A stretch of 5,890 bases of DNA from assembly GCA_903915485.1 (NCBI GenBank), contig CAIWTC010000122.1, positions 1-5,890 of the forward strand. Direction: 5' to 3'. This document shows positions 1-5,051 of this stretch, one piece after another. Source of the stretch: an uncultured Ignavibacteriales bacterium (lineage in GTDB: Bacteria > Bacteroidota > Ignavibacteria > Ignavibacteriales > Ignavibacteriaceae). The notes under the pieces were generated by a model. It saw only the letters and a list, made by a program, of their open reading frames with translations, did not search any database and was not told the DNA's origin. The position numbers and the translations under genes are program-made. The first letter of the stretch is position 1. Every line of letters starts with the position of its first letter.

Positions 1-109
1 TATTGAATGTCATCTCAGAACCAATTTCTGCCATCTCGAAAGCTTTTTCGGGAGGTAAGTTTAAATCTGCTGCAATAGTGATTAAGGATTCTTCTATTCT
101 GCTGCGCAT
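1..109 (-). CDS. 5' part of an unrecognised gene downstream of hutU
   Basis: The reading frame starts with ATG at 107-109 and runs off the left edge after 36 complete codons. The start is well supported: an in-frame TGA lies two codons upstream, and a GGAG Shine-Dalgarno sequence (plus-strand CTCC at 116-119) sits 6 bases before the ATG. The visible N-terminus begins MRSRIEESLITIAADLNLPP and continues with a second acidic, probably helical segment. There is no signal peptide or membrane segment, so the start looks cytoplasmic. I do not recognise the family. It lies 81 bp behind hutU on the same strand, but the fragment does not resemble the N-terminus of HutH, HutI, HutG or formiminotransferase as I know them. 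A histidine-degradation role should therefore not be assumed. That this is a real gene is likely; its function is unknown. Confidence 0.6.
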   Translation of the reverse strand, partial: MRSRIEESLITIAADLNLPPEKAFEMAEIGSEMTFN

Positions 110-153
110 CAGTCACTCCATTATTGTAAAAGTATTATGTTCGTAAAAATTGA

Positions 154-159
154 ATTATA
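154..159 (-). promoter_or_regulatory. candidate -10 element for the left-edge gene
   Basis: The minus strand reads a perfect TATAAT here, about 45 bases before the ATG at 109, in a very AT-rich gap. No convincing -35 hexamer lies 16-18 bases upstream; the best is TTCTCT, with three of six bases. In DNA this AT-rich a TATAAT can arise by chance, so this is only a candidate. If real, the left-edge gene could be transcribed separately from hutU. Confidence 0.22.
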
Positions 160-200
160 TAAAATAAATAAAATCAGAGAAGAATAAAAATTAATCTCTG
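156..200 (-). terminator. possible weak intrinsic terminator of hutU
   Basis: CAGAGA at 175-180 and TCTCTG at 195-200 are perfect 6-bp inverted arms with a 14-base loop. Read on the minus strand, the second arm is followed by a T-rich tract (ATTTTATTTATTTTATA). The first transcribed arm overlaps the last hutU codons and the stop codon. The stem is short and the loop long, so termination may be partial. It would fit the end of a hutU transcript, with some read-through into the gene at 109. Confidence 0.35.
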
Positions 201-1852
201 CTCATCGGAATCTTCACCGAAAATTTCTCTGCATTTTCTTTTGCTCGTGTATAACCTGCATCTGCGTGGCGAATGATTCCCATGCCGGGGTCATATGTAA
301 GAACCCTTTCTAATCTTTTTTCTGCTTCAGGTGTTCCGTCTGCAACAACAACCATTCCTGCATGGATGGAATTGCCAATGCCAACTCCGCCGCCGTGATG
401 TACTGATACCCAACTCGCACCGCCGATTGAATTAAGCATCGCGTTAAGTATTGGCCAGTCTGCAATTGCATCGCTGCCGTCGAGCATCGCTTCGGTTTCG
501 CGGTAAGGTGAGGCAACGGAGCCGCAGTCCAAATGGTCTCTGCCGATAACTATCGGTGCTTTGACTTTTTTCTGCGCAACCAAGTCATTAAAAATCTTTC
601 CCATCTTAGCGCGTTCGCCGTATCCAAGCCAACAAATTCGTGCAGGCAGTCCCTGGAAGTGAACTTTTTCCTGCGCATTCTTTATCCAGTTGTGGAGCGC
701 CTCATTTTCAGGGAATGCTTCCATAACTGCTCTGTCTGTTACATAAATATCTTCAGGGTCACCGGAAAGGGCAACCCATCTGAAAGGACCTTTGCCATCG
801 CAGAAAAGCGGACGGATAAATTCGGGAACAAATCCCGGAATATCAAAAGCATTTACGATTCCGTTTTCTTTTGCTTCGCTGCGGATATTGTTTCCGTAAT
901 CAAAAACAATTGAGCCATTAGATTTGAAATCAAGCATCGCTTGAACATGTACTGCAATTGTTTTTCCCGATTCTTTAATGTAAAGTTTTGGATTTGATTT
1001 TCTTAAACAAAGCGCCTCAGTAAAAGTCATCCCCATCGGAACATAACCGTTGAGAGTATCGTGCGCTGAAGTTTGGTCGGTAACGATGTCAGGCTGGAAG
1101 CCTCTTCTCAGAAGTTCAGGAAGCACTTCGCCCGCATTGCCGACTAACCCCACTGATATTGCTTCGCCGTTTTCTTTTGCCGAGGTGACAAGTCTGATTG
1201 CTTCGTCGATATTAGAGGTCATCTTATCAATGTAACCTGTGGAAAGTCTTTTTTCAATTCTGCTTGCATCTACATCAATGCCGAGGAATACTGCCCCCGC
1301 CATAGTTGCTGCCAAAGGTTGAGCGCCGCCCATTCCGCCTATTCCGGCAGTTAAGAGAATTTTCCCTTTGAGTGAACCGTTAAAATATTTTCTTCCGCAC
1401 TCTACGAATGTTTCATAAGTGCCTTGAAGAATTCCCTGAGTGCCGATGTATATCCAACTGCCGGCAGTCATCTGTCCATACATTATAAGACCAAGTTCTT
1501 CTAGCCTTCTGAATTCATCCCAGTTAGCCCATCGTGGAACGAGCATTGAATTTGAAATAATTACACGGGGAGCATCAGTATGCGTTCTAAAGATACCCAC
1601 GGGTTTCCCGCTCTGAACCAGTAAGGTTTCATCGTTCTCCAAATCTCTTAGTGAATCCTGAATTGCATAAAAGCAGTCCCAATTGCGGGCGGCTTTTCCT
1701 TTTCCGCCGTAAACTATTAGTTCGCTCGGGTTCTCTGCAACTTCAGGGTCAAGATTGTTCCGCAGCATTCTGAGTGCTGCTTCCTGTATCCATCCCTTGC
1801 ATGTGAGTTCTGTTCCGTGCGGTGCGGTAATTATTTCAATCTGTTTTGACAT
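191..1852 (-). CDS. hutU: urocanate hydratase (urocanase)
   Basis: Cytoplasmic enzyme of histidine degradation (EC 4.2.1.49). It adds water to urocanate to give 4-imidazolone-5-propanoate, using a tightly bound NAD+ as electrophile. The 553 residues match the usual full length of the family. Visible hallmarks are [11 protein letters not shown] (48-58); [10 protein letters not shown] (170-179), the glycine-rich nucleotide-binding turn; [14 protein letters not shown] (259-272); the urocanase signature [10 protein letters not shown] (399-408), whose Cys407 corresponds to the conserved active-site cysteine; and [18 protein letters not shown] (439-456). No frameshift or missing key residue is seen. 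The ATG follows directly on the TAA of the upstream small gene with no gap, and there is no clear Shine-Dalgarno sequence, so translation is probably coupled to that gene. No other recognisable hut gene lies in the window, so the rest of the pathway must be elsewhere or beyond the left edge. Confidence 0.98.
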   Translation of the reverse strand: MSKQIEIITAPHGTELTCKGWIQEAALRMLRNNLDPEVAENPSELIVYGGKGKAARNWDCFYAIQDSLRDLENDETLLVQSGKPVGIFRTHTDAPRVIISNSMLVPRWANWDEFRRLEELGLIMYGQMTAGSWIYIGTQGILQGTYETFVECGRKYFNGSLKGKILLTAGIGGMGGAQPLAATMAGAVFLGIDVDASRIEKRLSTGYIDKMTSNIDEAIRLVTSAKENGEAISVGLVGNAGEVLPELLRRGFQPDIVTDQTSAHDTLNGYVPMGMTFTEALCLRKSNPKLYIKESGKTIAVHVQAMLDFKSNGSIVFDYGNNIRSEAKENGIVNAFDIPGFVPEFIRPLFCDGKGPFRWVALSGDPEDIYVTDRAVMEAFPENEALHNWIKNAQEKVHFQGLPARICWLGYGERAKMGKIFNDLVAQKKVKAPIVIGRDHLDCGSVASPYRETEAMLDGSDAIADWPILNAMLNSIGGASWVSVHHGGGVGIGNSIHAGMVVVADGTPEAEKRLERVLTYDPGMGIIRHADAGYTRAKENAEKFSVKIPMSRD

Positions 1853-2188
1853 TTAATCACTGAAGTGTGTTTTTAATATTGTCTGATATTGAAGTAAAAG
1901 TGATTTATACATCCACTTTTTAAATATCCAACTCTTCTTAATTTTATCGTTAAAAAATTTAACATTTTCTTTTAAGTGCAATGCAATCTGAGTGTATTCA
2001 TCTCTTGTTAACTTTACGATGTCCTCGCCGCTATTCAATTTTTCAAGCACTGCTGTGAATGCTTTTTCAATGCGGTAATAATCGCGGTTACTCTGTACCT
2101 GTTTAATTACTTGCTTGCACAGGCTTGTAAGCATTCTCGTTTCGTTTTTATCGAACTCGAAATTGTAGTTTTTAAATCCTTTCGCCAT
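1853..2188 (-). CDS. small basic helical protein of unknown function, upstream of and abutting hutU
   Basis: A 111-residue protein that I do not recognise. It has no signal peptide or clear membrane segment and is predicted by eye to be almost entirely helical. About 21 Lys/Arg against 13 Asp/Glu give it a basic charge. The C-terminal third carries a Lys/Trp/aromatic-rich stretch (DKIKKSWIFKKWMYKSLLLQ, 81-100). The single cysteine is at 24. A central LTRDEYTQIALHLKEN segment (60-75) resembles a helix-turn-helix pair of amphipathic helices, but I see no diagnostic motif. The stop codon TAA (1853-1855) directly abuts the hutU ATG (1850-1852), and the frame is open with no overlapping competitor, so it is very likely a real, co-translated gene. 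The start lacks a nearby Shine-Dalgarno sequence; an AAGGA lies about 15 bases upstream, too far to be ideal. A nucleic-acid-binding or protein-binding role is possible but unsupported. Confidence 0.8.
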   Translation of the reverse strand: MAKGFKNYNFEFDKNETRMLTSLCKQVIKQVQSNRDYYRIEKAFTAVLEKLNSGEDIVKLTRDEYTQIALHLKENVKFFNDKIKKSWIFKKWMYKSLLLQYQTILKTHFSD

Positions 2189-2220
2189 TTTTGAAGTTTT
2201 ATATCCTTGTGTTAATGTGT

Positions 2221-2253
2221 GAAAAATTCCTCCGCAGGTTTAAGTACGGAGGA
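2221..2253 (-). terminator. intrinsic terminator of add
   Basis: TCCTCCG at 2228-2234 and CGGAGGA at 2247-2253 form a perfect 7-bp, GC-rich stem with a 12-base loop. Read on the minus strand, the stem comes 8 bases after the add stop codon and is followed by ATTTTTC, the expected U-tract. The opposite strand has no T-run after the stem, so the terminator works for minus-strand transcription only. It separates add from the small gene and hutU, which then need their own promoter or read-through. Incidentally, one arm contains GGAGGA, but it is too far from the ATG at 2188 to serve as its ribosome binding site. Confidence 0.75.
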
Positions 2254-2261
2254 TTGAAATA

Positions 2262-3350
2262 TCAGCCTTTTAATGAAAGAAGTTTTTCTTTCATCCTTAA
2301 ATAGCCGGGCTTGATTACTTTGTAAATGTAGTCAAGGCGTTCCTGATTATGTATGAATGCGGATTTCATCGCATTAATAGTTAACTTTTCTATATCATCC
2401 AGGTTGAGACCAAAATATTCTGTTGCAAGCATGCACTCATTGGTCATTGTTGTTCCGCTCATTAATCTGTCATCGGTATTAAGGGATAAACGGAATTTCA
2501 TTTCATTCAATTTTTTGAAAGGATGATTTTCAAGTTTATCTATTGCGCCTGTGTGAACATTGCTCAACAAACAGATCTCAATAGGAATTCGTTTGTCAAG
2601 TATGTACTGAGCTAATTCACCCATGCCGACAACAGTGCCGTCGCCGTCAAGAGTAAGGTCCTCGAGGATTCTTGTGCCGTGACCGATACGGTGAGCACCG
2701 CACCACTGAATTGCCTGCCAAATAGATTCTTTGCCGAATGCTTCGCCTGCATGAATTGTAATGTTAAAGTTAGCCCGTTGAATGAATTGAAATGCTTCAA
2801 TATGTTTCTTCGGCGGATATCCGCCTTCTTCACCTGCTAAATCGAAACCAACAACACCTTGGTTGCGGTAGTTAACTGCAAGTTCAGCAATTTCAAGATT
2901 GTTCTTCATGTTGCGCATACCGCAAAGAATTAAACCATATCCAACACCGAAATCTCTCTTGCCTTTTTCAAGACCTTCGATAACAGCGAGGACGATATCA
3001 TCGTAGTATAAATTTTTAGTCAGCGAAAAAACCGGGGCAAATCTTGTTTCGACATAGCAAACTCCGTCGTTCTTCATGTCTTCCATCATTTCGTATGCAA
3101 CACGGGTCAATCCCTCTTTTGTCTGCATAACCGCGCATGTATGTTCGAACCCTGAAAGATACTCGCCAAGGCTTCCTTTTTGAGCACCTCGTTGAAACCA
3201 TTCATTCAATTCTCCCGGATCCGATGTCGGAAGTTTTTTATATTTAATATCTTTTGCAAGTTCAATTACTGTTGCGGGTCTTAATCCGCCGTCCAAATGG
3301 TCATGTAATAAAACTTTTGGAACAGTTCTGAGAATTTCTTCTTTTGTCAT
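2262..3350 (-). CDS. add: adenosine deaminase
   Basis: Cytoplasmic zinc hydrolase of purine salvage (EC 3.5.4.4) that converts adenosine or deoxyadenosine to inosine or deoxyinosine plus ammonia. The 362 residues form a complete amidohydrolase-type TIM barrel. Every expected catalytic position is present: the zinc pair H16 and H18 in HDHLDGGLRP (16-25), with Asp19 next to them; DLAGEE (170-175) for substrate contact; zinc His200 and catalytic Glu203 in HAGE; His224 in RIGHG; and zinc Asp293 with Asp294 in SLNTDD (289-294). The HLDG form of the first motif favours adenosine deaminase over adenine deaminase and aminodeoxyfutalosine deaminase relatives, which usually have Glu at the Asp19 position. 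The motif HDHLDGGLRPATVIELA resembles the actinobacterial-type subgroup. A good AGGA ribosome binding site (plus-strand TCCT, 3358-3361) sits 7 bases before the ATG. The gene is divergent from the porin and followed by its own terminator. Confidence 0.95.
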   Translation of the reverse strand: MTKEEILRTVPKVLLHDHLDGGLRPATVIELAKDIKYKKLPTSDPGELNEWFQRGAQKGSLGEYLSGFEHTCAVMQTKEGLTRVAYEMMEDMKNDGVCYVETRFAPVFSLTKNLYYDDIVLAVIEGLEKGKRDFGVGYGLILCGMRNMKNNLEIAELAVNYRNQGVVGFDLAGEEGGYPPKKHIEAFQFIQRANFNITIHAGEAFGKESIWQAIQWCGAHRIGHGTRILEDLTLDGDGTVVGMGELAQYILDKRIPIEICLLSNVHTGAIDKLENHPFKKLNEMKFRLSLNTDDRLMSGTTMTNECMLATEYFGLNLDDIEKLTINAMKSAFIHNQERLDYIYKVIKPGYLRMKEKLLSLKG

Positions 3351-3375
3351 AATAGCATCCTATATTTTTGCTTTA

Positions 3376-3404
3376 AAAATATCTCTTTATTTGAAGATAG
3401 GCAA
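3376..3404 (-). promoter_or_regulatory. candidate promoter of add
   Basis: On the minus strand TTGCCT (3399-3404) and TATTTT (3376-3381) are separated by 17 bases. Each matches four of six bases of the sigma-70 hexamers. The same bases also read as TTG-N20-TATTTTTA, close to the Bacteroidota-type consensus TTTG-N19-21-TAnnTTTG. The predicted transcription start would lie roughly 20 bases before the add ATG, leaving a short leader holding the AGGA site. The position is sensible, but the sequence match alone is modest. Confidence 0.35.
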
Positions 3405-3470
3405 GTTTCTAAGAGAAGAGATTTTGAAATATTTTCCGGGCAACTGCAGTCGGGCTAAATTTATGACCTG

Positions 3471-3499
3471 CGAAATTCGATAATATATTTAGATATTAT
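3471..3499 (+). promoter_or_regulatory. AT-rich dyads and possible promoter just before the porin gene
   Basis: CGAAATTCG (3471-3479) is a 9-bp odd palindrome. Directly next to it, ATAATAT (3480-3486) and ATATTAT (3493-3499) form a 7-bp dyad with a 6-base spacer. The segment contains TAATAT (3481-3486) and TATATTTA (3484-3491). The latter fits the TAnnTTT part of a Bacteroidota-type -7 element, but no good upstream TTTG is found at the right distance. It ends 16 bases before the porin ATG, so it may be the core promoter, an operator, or simply AT-rich DNA. A direct repeat CGGGC lies upstream at 3437-3441 and 3451-3455. Confidence 0.25.
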
Positions 3500-3515
3500 T
3501 ATATATTAGAAAATT

Positions 3516-4721
3516 ATGAAACAAAAAATCCAATTTATTGCTCTTTTATTCGTTATCGTGGGAGTAATTCCATCTGAATCTTTGTACGCTGAAAGGTTAA
3601 CTGATTTGGGGAATGACTCGCTCCGTTCTGAATCTGAAGTCATAACTTCTTTTAATCTGCACTATGTAAATGAGAGTTCGTATAATATTTCTGGCGGCAT
3701 TAAACGGGGATATAGTAATCTTAATAATATATATTTACAGAGCAGGATAAATTTGGGGAGGCTGCTTTCTGTCAACTCTCTTGAGTTGGGAATAAAGCCA
3801 ATGATTAACTACTGCCGTAAAAGCAATCAATATTTTGGAACTGTTCAGGGAGTAAGTAATATTGAGGCGGAGAATATGTTCACCCTTATGGAACTATGGG
3901 TGCAAAAACATTTCTATGAAGACAAACTCTCGGTTTTGATCGGATTGTATGATTTGAATTCTGAGTTTGATGTAAAAACATCTTCAGGTTTATTTAGTAC
4001 ACCTTCCCAGGGTATTGGCTCAGAACTTGGCTTAAGCGGAAAGAAGGGTCCTTCAATTTTCCCTTATCCGGGAATGGCTGTCAGGGTTTCTGTAAAGCCT
4101 TATGAAAATTTTGAAATAAAAGCTGTTGCTGTTGACGGAGTTCCAAATTATTCGGATGCATTTGTTAAAGTCCGGTTTAACTCCTCAGAAGGGTTACTTA
4201 TGGCAAGTGAGATTGATTGCAAAGTAAAAGCAGAAACTGAAAATATTATTGGTATTGGCTACTGGGCGTTTACGGCAAAACATCCGGTACTAGCTGCACA
4301 AGACGTACTTTCTTTTGGTGAAGAGGCACAAGGTAATAACGGGGCCTTTGTGTTCTTTGATGTCCCCGAACTGTATTCCTATTCTAAAGATGGAATTATA
4401 AGTGCATGTTTCCGCTATGGTATTGCAAATAAAAAGTTTAACGAGGTTTCATCTCATCTTACATGCGGGTGTGTATTAAATAGTTTGTTCTTCCACCAAG
4501 ATGAACTGGGTTTTAATTTTTCATGTGGTTTTCTGAATAAACAATATGCATCTGAGAATGGCCTCTATAGTTCAGAAAAAATGTACGAAGCAACTTATGT
4601 TTATACATTGATTGAACAGATAAAAATTCAACCAACACTTTTGTATGTTAGCCATCCTTCTGCAGGCGCAAATATCAAGGATGCTTTCGGAGGAAGTATT
4701 CGTGTGATTTTAGATTTGTGA
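3516..4721 (+). CDS. OprB-family carbohydrate-selective outer-membrane porin
   Basis: The 401-residue precursor has a Sec signal peptide: basic KQK at the start, a hydrophobic core at about 6-18, and likely cleavage after LYA (residue 25). The mature part is rich in alternating amphipathic strands, as expected for a beta-barrel. The block at about 123-210 is characteristic of the OprB porin family: LMELWVQKHF, then GLYDLNSEF (143-151), SSGLF (156-160), GIGSELGLSGKKGPSIFPYPG (166-186) and AVDGVPN (205-211). Known members let sugars and other small solutes cross the outer membrane; the substrate here cannot be read from sequence. The length is slightly below the roughly 420-450 residues common in the family. 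The last strand ends in Leu rather than the usual aromatic residue. Oddly for a porin it has six cysteines (100, 235, 298, 317, 319, 337). The ATG lacks a Shine-Dalgarno sequence. The gene is monocistronic by appearance, divergent from add. Confidence 0.85.
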   Translation: MKQKIQFIALLFVIVGVIPSESLYAERLTDLGNDSLRSESEVITSFNLHYVNESSYNISGGIKRGYSNLNNIYLQSRINLGRLLSVNSLELGIKPMINYCRKSNQYFGTVQGVSNIEAENMFTLMELWVQKHFYEDKLSVLIGLYDLNSEFDVKTSSGLFSTPSQGIGSELGLSGKKGPSIFPYPGMAVRVSVKPYENFEIKAVAVDGVPNYSDAFVKVRFNSSEGLLMASEIDCKVKAETENIIGIGYWAFTAKHPVLAAQDVLSFGEEAQGNNGAFVFFDVPELYSYSKDGIISACFRYGIANKKFNEVSSHLTCGCVLNSLFFHQDELGFNFSCGFLNKQYASENGLYSSEKMYEATYVYTLIEQIKIQPTLLYVSHPSAGANIKDAFGGSIRVILDL

Positions 4722-4724
4722 ATC

Positions 4725-4801
4725 TGCTGGTGTTTGGGAGGTGGCCTTTAGCCGTTTGCTTTTAGCCTTTGGCTTTTAGGAGTTAGCGGTTAGTTTTTGG
4801 A
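4725..4801 (+). repeat. degenerate 7-bp tandem array, 11 units, consensus about NTTTRGC
   Basis: Counting in sevens from 4725, all eleven consecutive units have T at position 4 and G at position 6. Typical units are CTTTAGC (4746-4752), TTTTAGC (4760-4766), CTTTGGC (4767-4773), TTTTAGG (4774-4780) and AGTTAGC (4781-4787). The first three units are more diverged (for example TGCTGGT and AGGTGGC), and the phase is lost on both sides (GTGAATC before, AATGCGA after). The array starts 3 bases after the porin stop codon. There are no spacers, so it is not a CRISPR. It resembles in style the short heptanucleotide repeats known from intergenic regions of other bacteria, such as cyanobacterial STRRs, though the sequence differs. 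Function is unknown. Confidence 0.75.
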
Positions 4802-4817
4802 AATGCGAAATTTTATA

Positions 4818-4830
4818 GAGGACGGTCCTC
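4818..4830. repeat. small perfect palindrome GAGGAC-G-GTCCTC
   Basis: GAGGAC and GTCCTC are perfect inverted arms around a single G, the most GC-rich spot in the gap. No U-tract follows on either strand, so it is not an intrinsic terminator. It could be a protein-binding site or chance. The overlapping CTCA (4828-4831) and TGAG (4840-4843) form a second, weaker dyad. Confidence 0.4.
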
Positions 4831-4961
4831 AGTCTTTAGTGAGCAAACCTTAATCTTCAGGATGTGGTTTATATTTGCAATTATAAATCGGATTATTTAC
4901 TGACTTTTAGAATTTTGGAATGTCTATGACTATTATGAAAATTTGACATTATACCAAGATT

Positions 4962-4996
4962 GCGAATATCTAATAGCTAAAAACCAAAAGCTAGCT
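4962..4996 (-). repeat. second heptamer array, five units, opposite orientation
   Basis: Read on the minus strand in sevens from 4996 down, the units are AGCTAGC, TTTTGGT, TTTTAGC, TATTAGA and TATTCGC. All have T at position 4 and G at position 6, the same rule as the array at 4725-4801. The neighbouring heptamers on both sides break the rule. The stretch at 4970-4993, reverse-complemented, matches 4763-4786 at 19 of 24 positions, so the two arrays form a large imperfect inverted repeat. It ends just before the proposed mnmA promoter. Confidence 0.6.
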
Positions 4997-5026
4997 TTGT
5001 CACTCCCTTAAATTATCGTAATTTTA
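4996..5026 (+). promoter_or_regulatory. candidate promoter of mnmA (Bacteroidota-type spacing)
   Basis: TTTG (4996-4999) is followed after exactly 19 bases by TAATTTTA (5019-5026). This matches the Bacteroidota primary-sigma consensus TTTG-N19-21-TAnnTTTG except for the final base. Transcription would start about 20 bases before the mnmA ATG. A competing sigma-70-type candidate lies upstream: a perfect TTGACA at 4943-4948 with a weak TATCTA 18 bases later (4967-4972). Which is used depends on the host's sigma factor. Confidence 0.4.
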
Positions 5027-5032
5027 AAATTA
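5019..5032. repeat. 14-bp perfect AT palindrome before mnmA
   Basis: TAATTTTAAAATTA is its own reverse complement. It overlaps the proposed -7 element and ends 19 bases before the mnmA ATG, a suitable place for an operator. All bases are A or T, so chance occurrence in this AT-rich DNA is quite possible. Confidence 0.35.
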
Positions 5033-5051
5033 TGATTAGATTATATACTAA

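Larger units (their letters stand above)
4722..5051. other. 330-bp non-coding region between the porin gene and mnmA
   Basis: No credible gene is present; the longest plus-strand ATG frames seen by eye, at 4803 and around 4861, are 16 and 13 codons. The region holds, in order, a degenerate heptamer array (4725-4801), a small GC palindrome (4818-4830), about 130 bp of unremarkable AT-rich sequence, an inverted heptamer array (4962-4996) and the likely mnmA promoter region. No RNA gene or strong intrinsic terminator for the porin gene was recognised. Confidence 0.8.

Noticed and set aside
310..516. Minus-strand 68-codon open frame inside hutU
   Set aside because: It is an alternative frame of the strongly conserved hutU coding sequence, and its product has no family-like features.
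533..913. Plus-strand 126-codon open frame opposite hutU
   Set aside because: It lies antisense to conserved hutU codons. The cysteine- and arginine-rich product looks like an antisense by-product, and no ribosome binding site or promoter supports it.
1050..1235. Plus-strand 61-codon open frame opposite hutU
   Set aside because: Antisense shadow of hutU; low-complexity Ser-rich product with no supporting signals.
2612..3201. Two minus-strand open frames (2612-2833 and 3016-3201) inside add
   Set aside because: Both are out-of-frame shadows of a complete adenosine deaminase with all catalytic residues intact.
191..3350. A single histidine/purine catabolic operon add - small gene - hutU
   Set aside because: A convincing intrinsic terminator lies between add and the small gene, so one common transcript is unlikely, although read-through is possible.
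4764..4777. AGCC-TTT-GGCT hairpin followed by TTTT as porin terminator
   Set aside because: The stem has only 4 bp and the T-run only four bases; it is explained by the heptamer repeat. A weak contribution to termination cannot be excluded.
4725..4801. Possible CRISPR array
   Set aside because: The units are 7 bp, contiguous and degenerate, with no unique spacers and no cas genes nearby.
4803..4853. Short open frame starting ATGCGAAATT in the 330-bp gap
   Set aside because: Only 16 codons, with no ribosome binding site and no recognisable product.
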